Origin: an uncultured Thermoguttaceae bacterium
GTDB taxonomy: Bacteria; Planctomycetota; Planctomycetia; Pirellulales; Thermoguttaceae
Assembly (NCBI GenBank): GCA_938084835.1
Contig: CALKER010000006.1
Location: forward strand, 930,001-994,000
DNA length: 64,000 nt
Direction: 5' to 3'
Below, piece after piece: positions 9,598 through 19,233 of the stretch. How positions within the stretch are numbered: the first letter of the stretch is position 1; the number at the start of each line of letters is the position of its first letter. Made by a program: the position numbers and the translations under genes. Below the pieces are notes generated by a model that was not told the origin of the DNA, did no database searches, and saw only the letters and a list, made by a program, of their open reading frames with translations.

Positions 9598-10445
9598 TGC
9601 TTCAGTTCGGCAAAGAGCTCTCGCACGCGGTGGTTACAATGGCCTCAGCTGTTTGGTCCAGGCGAGAACGGAGTAAATGGTTAAGAGGCAAAAATGCTGC
9701 CCTATAGCTTCATTAACCCCTCTTATGGTGGGTGTTAATATTCGGTTATTAAAACCTCGAAGATTTTTTCTGGTACAACTTGCCGCATCCGAGGGAATGC
9801 TAAATATCGCCTCTTCAGAGGAATGAAGGCGGGGAGGTTGTGAATCCAAACAAATTTTCATGGCGGCTGGGGCGATTAGCCGATCACGGGCGTCCACCGT
9901 AAGCCAGCCACCTCAACTATTACCCCGGGGCCGCCAGTCTTCAGGTTAAGTCTCCCGAATCTTTTTGATTTTTCGCCAATTGCTCGTGATCCGAGGCCAG
10001 CAGTTCCAGAAAACAACCCCTCAGGGGCTGGTCACCCTCCTAAGGACGCACATTGGTCAGGCTCGGAGCGAATCGGGCAACGTCCGGTGTGGCTTATGGA
10101 CGACAGCTTGCTCCTAGGGGAAGTTTTTCAGCAACACAACATATACGGAATGTGCTGCTTGACAGGGGTGGCGGCCGCAAATACCATCGAATTTTGGTGA
10201 CGAAGCGGTATTTTTGCTGGGGCTTGATATCTCGCGGCCCTTGGAAACTCAATTGGGAGGGGTTTGGATGAAGTGTTCTCCGGTGGGAATTGGTCAGTAG
10301 GTACACTGTTTGCATCCTGGGGTTATCAAGCCCTTTTCGTTTATGGTCTGGGGGTGGCGACCGGCCGAGCTGAGAGAAGTTGGCTTAATGCAGTGCGGAA
10401 AAACAACTAGGACGTACTATTGCTAGTGGGCATGGCAGAGCGAAC
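9598..10445. other. Gene-free region before the coiled-coil membrane protein
   Basis: Only short, unconvincing frames on both strands. I see no tRNA-like cloverleaf, no clear terminator and no repeat family. Confidence 0.5.
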
Positions 10446-11645
10446 ATGTATATCTGGAACCGGGTGCTTTTAGGCGTTATCGGTATTCTCTCGCTGGCCA
10501 TGCTGGTTTTAGGGGCCAGAGCCCTTAAAACTCATCAGTACTGGCGGGAGATGGCACAACGCCTCGAGCAGGAGCTGAAGGAACAACAGCGATTGCGAAG
10601 AATCCTCCTAGGTGTTGCTTCGCCGGAGGAGATTGAACAAGCACGTGCGAAGGGTGAGATTACGTACACGCTTCCTGAAATCGAGGTGGCCGTGCACGAA
10701 GCCATGCTCCGTCGCGGGCCGGTGTGGTACGGATGCCAACCACGCGGGGTGGACCCTACCAGTGGGGCTGCCCGAGTATTTTTGCCGGTACCGAATCATC
10801 AGGTTCAACCGCGACAAGTATTCTGGATTTTTGACGAAAGGTGGACGCATCAGGGTGGTTCTTTTCTGGGCGGGTTCGAAGTTGTTGGCATAGGTGGGGA
10901 AGACAATCGGGAACTTCAGCTGACACCGCTTTTCTCCCTCGCACCCGAGGAAATTGGGCGTCTCGAGCAGAGCGTCGCCAGCCGGGCGACATGGATTTTG
11001 TACCAGCTGATGCCTGCCGATCGGCCGCTGGCGTTAGCCGGTTTAACCGTTGAGGAACTTGGGCGACTTTTCCCGCCGCAAGCTTTTGGCCGTCCCGAAG
11101 AACGCCAAAGAGTCATCGCGGAATACGCCCTTGATGGAAAGCCCGCCACAGTGGAGGAGGTGCGGCTGCAAGGGCTACGTGGAATCGTCGCCGAAACCGA
11201 TGAGCTAGGAAATGTAGTGCTTCAGGACGGACTTCCTCGACCCTTAGACGCGGGAAAAGGTGTTTTCATTCGGCAGCTTAGGTCCTACGAGTCTTTGTTC
11301 CGGTGGTACCACCGCCAACGAGCCGAGTGGGCAGATCGGCTAGCTGTGGCTAATCGAACTCGAGTTTACTTGGAGCGGGTTATGGCCGATGCCGCTCTTC
11401 AGCAACAATTTCGGCAGCGGGATGTTGACTTGTTCCGTCAGGAAAAGGCTCGCGGGATCGCTGAGCGCGATCTTGTGGCTTCGTATCGCCAGAGATTGGA
11501 GGAAAAGTTAGAAGCCGATCGGGAGGAAATTCGGCGGATTCTGTCCGAAAATCGGTCGATGGCCAGGGAGATCGCTCGAATCCAGGTAGAGGCCATTCGA
11601 AGCATCGAATCGCGGATCCAGCGAATGGCACTAGCCCAACCATGA
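10446..11645 (+). CDS. Membrane-anchored coiled-coil protein of unknown function
   Basis: I do not recognise a family. The 399-residue protein has one N-terminal transmembrane helix (residues about 7-25, VLLGVIGILSLAMLVLGA) followed by a charged heptad-like segment (32-50). The middle (90-290) is a mixed alpha/beta region with short phrases such as EIEVAVHEAMLRRGPVWYGC and VQPRQVFWIFDERW. The C-terminal 100 residues form a second, strongly charged coiled coil (RQEKARGIAERDLVASYRQRLEEKLEADREE). The layout suggests an extracytoplasmic scaffold held by its N-terminus. It stands alone between two long gene-free regions. Likely a planctomycete-specific conserved hypothetical. Confidence 0.75.
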   Translation: MYIWNRVLLGVIGILSLAMLVLGARALKTHQYWREMAQRLEQELKEQQRLRRILLGVASPEEIEQARAKGEITYTLPEIEVAVHEAMLRRGPVWYGCQPRGVDPTSGAARVFLPVPNHQVQPRQVFWIFDERWTHQGGSFLGGFEVVGIGGEDNRELQLTPLFSLAPEEIGRLEQSVASRATWILYQLMPADRPLALAGLTVEELGRLFPPQAFGRPEERQRVIAEYALDGKPATVEEVRLQGLRGIVAETDELGNVVLQDGLPRPLDAGKGVFIRQLRSYESLFRWYHRQRAEWADRLAVANRTRVYLERVMADAALQQQFRQRDVDLFRQEKARGIAERDLVASYRQRLEEKLEADREEIRRILSENRSMAREIARIQVEAIRSIESRIQRMALAQP

Positions 11646-12845
11646 GGGGCTTTTAAGCAGGTAGGATAGTGGCGCTAGTTTCTTCTTGTGCGTTGAACCT
11701 TATACGCTTCAATTGGACTTGCTCCAAGTCTCGCTAAAGATACTCTTCAGTTTTCCGAACCACCGATTTGTCTTCTGAATCACCGATCCGCGTGCTCTTA
11801 GTGTGGCCAAGCCCTTCGAACGAGATTGGTGGAAGGACAGTTGGGTTCCTCTCCCATGCTGATAGATAGCTCGAAGGTAGTGGGACTATTTGTATGGCTA
11901 CAAGCGAGTGGGTTGGGCTCCTAGCCTTTCGTGCCGGCAAAGGGGCCCGGTTCCTAGAGAGCTAAAAAAAAGCTTGGTGCCGGTGAGTTAGAAGGTCGTA
12001 CCTAACCCCTGAAATAGGTGGCCCCTGTCTCTGTTGAAGGTGCTTTCATTGATTTTTAGCTGAAGGAGCTACCTCCGCTTCTAATTCCCACCGAAAAGGG
12101 GTACAATAGTCCTACTAGTCGAATGATGGATTTTTGCTACCCCACTTTATCCGATCCGCTGAAGGCGTGAATGCGTACTCAGAGGCTCACTTAACGCGGT
12201 TGCGCCCCCTTTGACCGGGTTATCTTTGGCGCAATTCGAGCCGCAACTTGCCTTACTTTTGGTTTCGATTCCAATGTTATGCCCTCTGTTCCGAACATCT
12301 TTTGAGAAGTACTACGCAAGGACCTTATTTATGAGTAACCTGCCAATTTTTGGCGTGTTTGTTTGACGAGTGACCCACGATCGAGAGCCACCGGGAAAGA
12401 TTTGGAGGTGTTAACCTGGTCGATTGTCCTAAGCGAAATTAGGCCCATTACGCGGAACCCGGACTTATGCATCTGGGTTAACAAATTTGAGACCGCGAAG
12501 GCGGGTGGAAGTTGTAAGTGGTCACGCAGGCTTCCCCCGAAAAACCCGGGGTCAGGTGGCAGGGAAATCTGGTGACGAGGCCAACAAAGTAAACGCCACA
12601 TTGAGACGAGAGGTACCCTTTTCAAGATTCGCATGAGAGAATGAGGCTTGCGGCGTCGACGGCCAGGAGGCCGGTAGGCTGCTAAAGCTCATTGGTTTCC
12701 CTCGGGAATATTTCGGGCATCGTGACAAGCTGGCTCGCTTCCTGCCTCGGTAAAATTGGGCGGAAGGAATCGCTTGAGAAAGCTAACGAATTTTCTGGTC
12801 GGTGGGTGTTCGCAAATATCGCGCCACTGCTGTCAGGGCACAGAA
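11646..12845. other. 1.2-kb gene-free region before the FHA/kinase operon
   Basis: No frame here has domain-like content. An in-frame extension of the next gene reaches back to 12756 but is rich in Cys/His/Arg and unlike the protein that follows. A GC/AT-mixed stretch at 12050-12350 may hold the operon promoter, but no clear -35/-10 pair can be chosen. Confidence 0.45.
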
Positions 12846-13451
12846 ATGGTTGAGGAGTTTGGGTTTGGCCCATGGATGGTGTGGATTGATGGTTTCGGAG
12901 GTGTTTGGGTCTCCCCGTCTCCCAGGGTGTCGGTTGGGACCGCGTGGGCTGGGAAATCCCACCATCTTGCCATAGTGGGCGACCTTTTGCCTTACCATGC
13001 TTCTGTTCTTCGCGAGGGCGACTGGTATATTATGGCAGCAGAGGGGCCGGTTAGTGTTAACGGAAAGCCTGTCGACGGCTACCACATAATCAGCCCGGAC
13101 GATGTTGCTGAACTGGGCGGTGGTGTGCGGATGCGTTTTAGCTGGCCGCAGCCTTTGAGCAACTCAGTCCGGGTGGAGGTACTAAGTGGTCATCCGACGC
13201 TGCCTCGGGCAGAGGTGGTAATCCTGATAGACAGCATGTGCCTTCTCGGGCCCACATCCGACTGCCACGTGGTTGTGCCGCATTGGTCCTCGCAAGTGGC
13301 GCTGTTAAACAGATCCGGGCAATTATGGATTCATTGCAAAGATAAGCTTTTGGTGGCTGGCCGGGAGGTCTCGGGGCGGAGTGTTATCCAACCTCCTTGC
13401 CGCGTGCGCGGGAGGGAGATTTCTTTCTTCATTGAGCCGTTGGGGCAGTAA
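12846..13451 (+). CDS. FHA-like domain protein
   Basis: A 201-residue protein with a likely forkhead-associated-like beta-sandwich in the N-terminal half. The string VGDLLPYHASVLREGDWYIMAAEGPVSVNGKPV matches the FHA pattern of a surface loop with HA/H, a hydrophobic strand, then 'VNGKPV' and 'L..GGGVRMRF'. The usual Gly-Arg and Ser-x-x-His phosphothreonine contacts are only partly visible, so phosphopeptide binding is not assured. A second half (about 115-200) repeats similar strands. I start at MVEEF because residues before it look non-coding. The gene is 44 bases upstream of a membrane Ser/Thr kinase, which supports a role as its partner or substrate adaptor. Confidence 0.65.
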   Translation: MVEEFGFGPWMVWIDGFGGVWVSPSPRVSVGTAWAGKSHHLAIVGDLLPYHASVLREGDWYIMAAEGPVSVNGKPVDGYHIISPDDVAELGGGVRMRFSWPQPLSNSVRVEVLSGHPTLPRAEVVILIDSMCLLGPTSDCHVVVPHWSSQVALLNRSGQLWIHCKDKLLVAGREVSGRSVIQPPCRVRGREISFFIEPLGQ

Positions 13452-13495
13452 ATTCCCCCGCCGAGCCACTTAGTGACCGCACGAGGAGTGCTAGA

Positions 13496-15493
13496 ATGGG
13501 CCAGCGGACAGCAATCCCCCCGGATCACCACGATGGGGCAAGTTCCCCCGGAGTGGTGCCGAGCCCTTCAAGCTCGGTACGGCGGACGGGTTTTCAATAC
13601 GCGACTGGAGATCGCCCGCTTGAGGGCTTTACCATTAAGTTCGGAATCGATCATGGCGGGTTCGGGGAGGTTTATTATGCCGTTAGCGATGGCGGAAAAG
13701 AAGTGGCGCTGAAACTGCTCCGACGCAATTTGGATGTCGAGCTACGCGGTGTGAGCCAATGCCTTAACCTGAAACACCCCCATCTGTTGACGATCTTTGA
13801 CCTCCGCCAGGATTCGCGAGGCGATTACTGGATTATCATGGAGTACGTAGCTGGGGAAAGTTTAGAGGATTGCCTTGCAGCCTCGCCGGCCGGACTCCCC
13901 GTGGATGAAATAGGCGGTTGGTTCCAAGGGATTGCCAGCGGGCTGGCCTACCTCCATGGTAGAGGTTTGGTGCACCGCGATCTAAAGCCGAGCAATGTGT
14001 TTCGCGAAGAGGGAATCGTCAAGATCGGCGACTACAGCCTTTGCAAATTTATTTCATCTACGCGGCGTAGCGGCCAGACGGAAAGTGTCGGAACAGTGCA
14101 CTACATGGCCCCAGAGATCGCCAATGGCCGTTATGGGAAGGAAGTGGACATTTATGCCGCGGGCGTAATTCTTTATGAAATGCTTACGGGTCGGGTACCC
14201 TTTGAAGGCGAGAGTGTGGGTGAGATCCTAATGAAGCACATGGTGGCCCAGCCCGATCTTACACCGGTACACCCTGCTTTTCGACCAATTGTGGCCCGCG
14301 CACTGGAAAAAGATCCGGATAAACGATACCGGGACATCCGGGAAATGGCCGCCGATGTTGCTCGGAGTTGTCGCCAACTAGCCGCTGCGACAACCAAGGC
14401 TGCAGAGGCGGTGGCTCCTAATCAAACAGAAGCTTTAACAGGTTATGATTCTGTCCATCACGGGGGACTCAAGGAGCTATGGCGTAGACTTCGCCTGGCT
14501 TGGACGCAGTCTAACTTGGATACGCCTACTAAGTTTCTGCTTGTCAGCTTGGTGCTCATTTTTTTGTTCACTACTGCTGGCAGGTGGATTCCGCTCCTTA
14601 CCCTTTTCGTTGTGATGTACGGAGGCTGGGTGCTTCTGCGGCGTATCCTTCGGGGGCTGGGGGTGAGGACATGTATACCGATTGCTGCTCGTGACCCTGC
14701 CGACAACCAGGAGAAAACCCAGAAGTTGGAGTCATGCCCGGAAGCTTCAACATTCAGGCCGCTGCCGAATGAGTTGCCCTCTGCCGGACAGCAAGGCCGC
14801 TTCGGGAAGGGGCTGCCCCAGTGGGCCCGCAGGCCATTACCCCGGGCTTACGCACCGCTTGACCTCCGCACAGAAGTCGAGGACTTGCTAGTTAGCCTAT
14901 TGAAAGCGGCTTTCATAACCATTGTGATGAACTTAATTATGCTGCTTCCGCTGGGTTTCCGGCGGGGAGAGGTTTTCGCGCCAGAGCTTGTTGGGTGGCT
15001 TCTTGTGGTGAGCACCTCGACCGCCTGGATGGTCCTGGTTGCTTCCTTTGTGTGTCGGGCTACGAAGCTTGACCCGGTGCTGACTCGTTTTCTTTTCATG
15101 GTGGGAGGTTTGATGTTGGGGGCGGCCGCCTGTGCGGTGGCGCACTACTTGGATGTAAGGCTACCGCTTGATCCCGGCTTCGCGCAACTGCCGGATTACA
15201 AGTTACCGTCGACTTTTTACGATGGCGAGGGACGTCCCCAACTAGCTGCCTTTCTAGCGGTGTTCGGATCGTTGTTCCTCGTCCCAAGATGGTGGAAGTA
15301 CATTCAGCCAGACAGGCCAAGCCGATTGAGCGTAGGTGTCACGGCATGGTGCGGCCTCGTGGGATGGTTAGTAGCCGTGGTCTGGGCCTTTCCTCACCCG
15401 TGGATATTGGTTGTCGCATGCGCCACGGCGGTCACGATTCAGCTCTCCAGTCGGTGGAATCCGCCGCCGTCCGCGGAGGGGTCTAACTCGTAA
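13496..15493 (+). CDS. Membrane-anchored Hanks-type Ser/Thr protein kinase with DYS in place of DFG
   Basis: Residues about 43-300 form a protein kinase domain. It has a glycine loop HGGFGEVYYA, an ATP-binding Lys in VALKLL (K73), HRDLKPSN (catalytic D162), a metal-binding Asp in KIGDYS (D179) and GTVHYMAPE at the end of the activation segment. The DFG motif is DYS: the Asp is kept but the Phe and Gly are changed. A polar linker follows, and then several hydrophobic helices (first pair about 345-385, more between 460 and 650). The second gene of a three-gene operon, after an FHA-like gene and before a membrane protein only 11 bases downstream. Polytopic C-terminus is unusual compared with the single-helix kinases of many bacteria. 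Confidence 0.9.
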   Translation: MGQRTAIPPDHHDGASSPGVVPSPSSSVRRTGFQYATGDRPLEGFTIKFGIDHGGFGEVYYAVSDGGKEVALKLLRRNLDVELRGVSQCLNLKHPHLLTIFDLRQDSRGDYWIIMEYVAGESLEDCLAASPAGLPVDEIGGWFQGIASGLAYLHGRGLVHRDLKPSNVFREEGIVKIGDYSLCKFISSTRRSGQTESVGTVHYMAPEIANGRYGKEVDIYAAGVILYEMLTGRVPFEGESVGEILMKHMVAQPDLTPVHPAFRPIVARALEKDPDKRYRDIREMAADVARSCRQLAAATTKAAEAVAPNQTEALTGYDSVHHGGLKELWRRLRLAWTQSNLDTPTKFLLVSLVLIFLFTTAGRWIPLLTLFVVMYGGWVLLRRILRGLGVRTCIPIAARDPADNQEKTQKLESCPEASTFRPLPNELPSAGQQGRFGKGLPQWARRPLPRAYAPLDLRTEVEDLLVSLLKAAFITIVMNLIMLLPLGFRRGEVFAPELVGWLLVVSTSTAWMVLVASFVCRATKLDPVLTRFLFMVGGLMLGAAACAVAHYLDVRLPLDPGFAQLPDYKLPSTFYDGEGRPQLAAFLAVFGSLFLVPRWWKYIQPDRPSRLSVGVTAWCGLVGWLVAVVWAFPHPWILVVACATAVTIQLSSRWNPPPSAEGSNS

Positions 15494-15504
15494 GGGAATT
15501 GATC

Positions 15505-16872
15505 ATGCGGTTTGTCTTCGTCATTGCCTTCGGATTGCTTCTAAGTGCGGTAGTTGTTTACACCGTGCTGGGGCTTGTCCGACTGGCGAGGCTCCTGGTA
15601 CGGAGCGACATTTTCGCTGTTACGGTGGCACTGGCCGTGGCCCTTGCGCTTGTTGCTACTCTGCCCCAATTTGTCCTAATACCGGAGCAGGAGGTTCCGC
15701 AAGGCTTGGTTGGAGTTGCTAATCTTTCGTCGGGCTCTCCCCTCAATTCGGGTTCGTCAGTGTCGCTTGAAGCGAGAGAGCCTTCCGTCAAGGAAGAGGA
15801 CGAAGCCGCTTTTACCGCATCCGCCGAAGTTAGCTTGACGAAGTCGGCTGAAAGCGTCAGCTGGAACTCAACGGAAAGTGCGAACAGTGCGAGGAGCCGG
15901 CAACCGCTTGGAAACATGCAGCCCACATCCCCGGCAATTTCTCGAGGCTTGTCCCAGGAGGAATTGAGCCCCGAAAGCACGGTGTCTCTTGCTCCGAAGG
16001 ACAGGGGCGAGAGAAGCGTTTCGGCGGAACTGGGCCACTGCCCATCTGCATCGGGGGAAAGTGTCCAGGACCGATCGTGGGAAGTCTCCTCTTACCGGTG
16101 GGCAAACATGCAGCCGAGCGATTGGGTGGGGCAACAACCTTTTTATTTGGACGACAGTCGCACCCTGGTTTGGCCCATCGCGCTAGGGCCCTATGTGGAA
16201 CCTCTTGAGCCGATGGCTTTAGGGGAGTTACGTCGGAAGCTTTCCGCCCCATGGGTTTACTGGTTTGTAGAACAGGTTCCGCAGAGAAGCTCGCCGGAGC
16301 TTGCCAACCTGCTTTTTTCGTTCGAAGCCAGCACGGACCGGGAGCGTCCTTGGAACCGAAAGATTCGATGGTTACCCCCGGAATTATGGAACGACCTTCT
16401 GGCGGCAGCTTCCCAAGCCATTGCCTCTTATGCCCGCGAAGAGTTAGGGGTGGAACTCCCCAAGGATTTGGATTCCGATTGGATCGCGGAAAATTTTCTC
16501 CGCGATGTCTATTGGGAACTTGTCTGGCCAAGTGACTTATCTCGCCCTGTTCTCTTGGATGATTCCTCTACCTCAAATTCCTCATGGCGCGATTTTCTCC
16601 GTCCGGTAAAGTTCAGGGTTCATGTACTACTTGCTTTCGACGACCAATCTCGCGCGATCCTTATAGAGGAGTGTCGGCGGGCAGCGGTTTATCAACGAAC
16701 TGTGCGACTTCTTGTGGCGATGGGGGCCTTTGTGGGAGCGGTGGCTATCGGCTACATCGGCCTCCGTGCGCAAAGGCGCGCCACAGGGCGACGGCAGCGC
16801 TTGTGGATGTGGGGCATGGCTGTCGGGATCGGCGCAATGGTGATGCTAGCCTTTCGGGCCCTTTCCCTCTAG
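15505..16872 (+). CDS. Four-helix membrane protein of unknown function in the FHA/kinase operon
   Basis: A protein of 455 residues that I do not recognise. I use the ATG at 15505, preceded by AAGGGAA. Two N-terminal transmembrane helices (about 3-25 and 34-56) are followed by a Ser/Glu-rich linker (65-190, many SxS and SE strings that could be phosphorylation targets), a folded middle domain (about 200-400, with WVYWFVEQVP and PPELWNDLLAAASQAIASYAREE), and two C-terminal helices (about 408-428 and 434-453). Its position 11 bases after the kinase suggests that it is a partner or substrate. No enzyme motif is visible. Confidence 0.75.
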   Translation: MRFVFVIAFGLLLSAVVVYTVLGLVRLARLLVRSDIFAVTVALAVALALVATLPQFVLIPEQEVPQGLVGVANLSSGSPLNSGSSVSLEAREPSVKEEDEAAFTASAEVSLTKSAESVSWNSTESANSARSRQPLGNMQPTSPAISRGLSQEELSPESTVSLAPKDRGERSVSAELGHCPSASGESVQDRSWEVSSYRWANMQPSDWVGQQPFYLDDSRTLVWPIALGPYVEPLEPMALGELRRKLSAPWVYWFVEQVPQRSSPELANLLFSFEASTDRERPWNRKIRWLPPELWNDLLAAASQAIASYAREELGVELPKDLDSDWIAENFLRDVYWELVWPSDLSRPVLLDDSSTSNSSWRDFLRPVKFRVHVLLAFDDQSRAILIEECRRAAVYQRTVRLLVAMGAFVGAVAIGYIGLRAQRRATGRRQRLWMWGMAVGIGAMVMLAFRALSL

Positions 16873-17178
16873 GAACAAATGTCCCCAGGCGCTACGCCGG
16901 GTGGCTCTTGAACGAATCGATTTTGTGTGATCCAGACACATCAGCATCGGGATTAAATTGTTTACACGTGGTAGGCCGACTGGGCGATAAGCTGTGTTAC
17001 CGGTTATGACTCTTTCAAGCAAGTTTTGAGCCTCCGAGGCTACCATTTCCCCAAGCCAAAATTGTGTGCAGTTACGGCTTCTTTTAACCCTCCACCGGGT
17101 GCAAAATAACCCAACCTGTGCGTAAGGACCCCTGAGCACAAAACCGCTTCATCAACAGGCCCCTCGGGGCGGAGCTCA
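16873..17178. other. Convergent intergenic region
   Basis: Lies between the end of the kinase operon (plus) and the end of the thioredoxin-NHL gene (minus). No gene or clear intrinsic terminator was seen. Confidence 0.45.
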
Positions 17179-19233
17179 TCATGGCAGTGGAGCAAGCTCG
17201 ATCGGTTCTCGTCCCGCGGACGACCTGAGCTCAACTGGCACCAACCATGTGGCGGACTCGATGCGGCAAAGCCCTTCTTGGCCTTCAGTACAAATGAAGT
17301 AGTTTACGGTAATCTCGAGAAGAAGCTCGCCGGTAGGCCTCTCCAGTGGTAAGTCCACTTCCAAAGGTATTTGCCGCTTTGGTATTGAGAACTCACGCCG
17401 GGCTCGCCCCTTCGATGCCTTTTCCCCGTTGTCCTTGGGGGCCAGTAGGTCCGCAAGCTCGCACGTAATTGGCGCCAGAGGATTAAGTTTCCAACCGGCA
17501 GGAATAGGTAGAAAGATCCTTGCGCTTAGCTTGCCGTTGGTGGCGGCTCGGAGGAATCGCTGCTCAAGTCGGTAAACTCTGCGGGCGGCAATTTCCTCGC
17601 TTTCTACGACTGGCCGAACCTGCACGGGGGATAAGCCGGTGAGGACCAAGGTTTCGACCTTTTTCGACCGCAAATCGACAATCCGTATCGCATGATTATT
17701 GGTGTCGGCGACAAATAGCTTTCCTTGCGCCACACTTAAGCCAGCAGGTTCAAAGAAAAGCGGTGGATCATCGGAGAATCCGGGACGAGGTCCCCCTACA
17801 AACGTTTCAGTAGCACCGGTTTTTGGATCAACCTTACGGATCTTGTTATTGTAGGTGTCAGCCACATAGAGAACTCCGTCCCAGAATGCTACGTCCAACG
17901 GATGTTGGAACCGTGCTGTCGTGGCTGAGCCGTCCACATCGCCAAAAGTAAAGAGCCGGCCATAAGGTAGATGAGCGGTCCCAACCACCGTCCGTACCTG
18001 ACCCTTTCGGTCAAGAGGAACGGCGCGGATAGAGCTTCCTTCGCTATCAGCCACGTATAACCACATCCCATCGGTGGCCAACCCACTGGGCTGAGCAAAC
18101 GAGCTATATCCTGGTTGGAACGGTCGCACCGGCCGCAAAGGCCCATCGACGATGTCTTCACGCCCATTGCCAGCAAATAAGTCGATTGAGGTTTCATCGA
18201 GGCTCATGCGCCAAATCTGGTGCGTCCCGGCCATAGCGATATAAAGGAAGTTTCCTACCACACAGAGATCCCAAGGACTTGCCAACCGTTGTTGCGAGGG
18301 ACTAGTGGACCGGGTTGGTATCGGCTGGGTCAGCTGTTGCCCAGTTCCCGCTATCGTGATTACCCGTTTCGCCGACAGATCGATTTTGCGAATGGCGTGG
18401 TTCTTTGTGTCGGCTACGTAAAGATAGTTCCCGTAAACAGCCAGTCCTTGCGGATCATTAAACTGAGCCTCCTCATAAGCACCATCTCTCAGCCCGGGAG
18501 TGCCGCTGCCGATAGTCTCTATGACCCGACCGTCCAACCCGGCGACAACCACGCGGTGGTGGCCGCTGTCAGCTATGAAAAGCCGCCCAGAATGCTCATC
18601 AATCGTAAGCTTTCCAGGATAATACAAAGCTGAGCTCCGCTCCTCCCGGAGGGCCAGTCCAAAAGCCAGAGGGGTACGATCAAGTAGTCCTCGCCCTTCA
18701 TAATATGGTATGGTGTCGCGCAGAAGTTTATCCAAGACCTCGAATGGCGTTTCCCCGCTGTTACCCCAAACGACGTACCCCTCCGGATCGATAAGGATCA
18801 ACGTTGGCCACGCTCGCACTCCGAATAAGTTCCACAGAATTCTGTCTCGGTCATTGATGACCGGGTGCCTCACACCATAACGCCGAATGGCTTCCAGAAT
18901 TCGCTCCGATTCTTTCTCAGCATCGAATTTTCCGGTGTGGACCCCTATAACGACTAACTCCCTCGCGTAAGTCCGCTCCAATTTATCAAGGTGAGGAAGC
19001 TGGTGCATGCAGTTAATGCAACAGTACGTCCAAAAATCAAGCAGTACAAACTTGCCCCGAAGTTGCTCCACTGACAGGGGACCTGCCGTGTTCAACCATT
19101 CAAGCTGACTCGGCAGACGAGGCATTCGTACACGCTCGCGAAATGGAACAGCTTGCGCCATGGTGGCAAACTCCGATAACGCCGCGCACACAAAGAGGAC
19201 CCAGGTGAAGTGCTGTTTAGTCAAAAGCCTCAT
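17179..19233 (-). CDS. Exported thioredoxin-like / NHL-repeat protein (NHLRC2 type)
   Basis: The 684-residue protein has an N-terminal signal peptide (hydrophobic WVLFVCAALSEFATMAQA). A thioredoxin/AhpC-TSA-like domain (about 40-190) follows, with WTYCCINC giving a CxxC pair at C72/C75, then VIGVHTGKFDAEKE and WPTLILIDPEGYVVW. Residues about 205-560 contain six NHL-type beta-propeller blades (repeated phrases like LFIADSGHHRVVVA, LYVADTKNHAIRKI and LYVADTYNNKIRKV). A C-terminal beta domain (about 590-680) resembles that of thiol-disulfide reductases fused to NHL. The architecture matches animal NHLRC2 and its bacterial relatives. The ATG at 19233 has GGGGGAAA upstream; an in-frame TTG/ATG further up is less likely. 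Likely a periplasmic redox or scaffold protein. Confidence 0.87.
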   Translation of the reverse strand: MRLLTKQHFTWVLFVCAALSEFATMAQAVPFRERVRMPRLPSQLEWLNTAGPLSVEQLRGKFVLLDFWTYCCINCMHQLPHLDKLERTYARELVVIGVHTGKFDAEKESERILEAIRRYGVRHPVINDRDRILWNLFGVRAWPTLILIDPEGYVVWGNSGETPFEVLDKLLRDTIPYYEGRGLLDRTPLAFGLALREERSSALYYPGKLTIDEHSGRLFIADSGHHRVVVAGLDGRVIETIGSGTPGLRDGAYEEAQFNDPQGLAVYGNYLYVADTKNHAIRKIDLSAKRVITIAGTGQQLTQPIPTRSTSPSQQRLASPWDLCVVGNFLYIAMAGTHQIWRMSLDETSIDLFAGNGREDIVDGPLRPVRPFQPGYSSFAQPSGLATDGMWLYVADSEGSSIRAVPLDRKGQVRTVVGTAHLPYGRLFTFGDVDGSATTARFQHPLDVAFWDGVLYVADTYNNKIRKVDPKTGATETFVGGPRPGFSDDPPLFFEPAGLSVAQGKLFVADTNNHAIRIVDLRSKKVETLVLTGLSPVQVRPVVESEEIAARRVYRLEQRFLRAATNGKLSARIFLPIPAGWKLNPLAPITCELADLLAPKDNGEKASKGRARREFSIPKRQIPLEVDLPLERPTGELLLEITVNYFICTEGQEGLCRIESATWLVPVELRSSAGREPIELAPLP

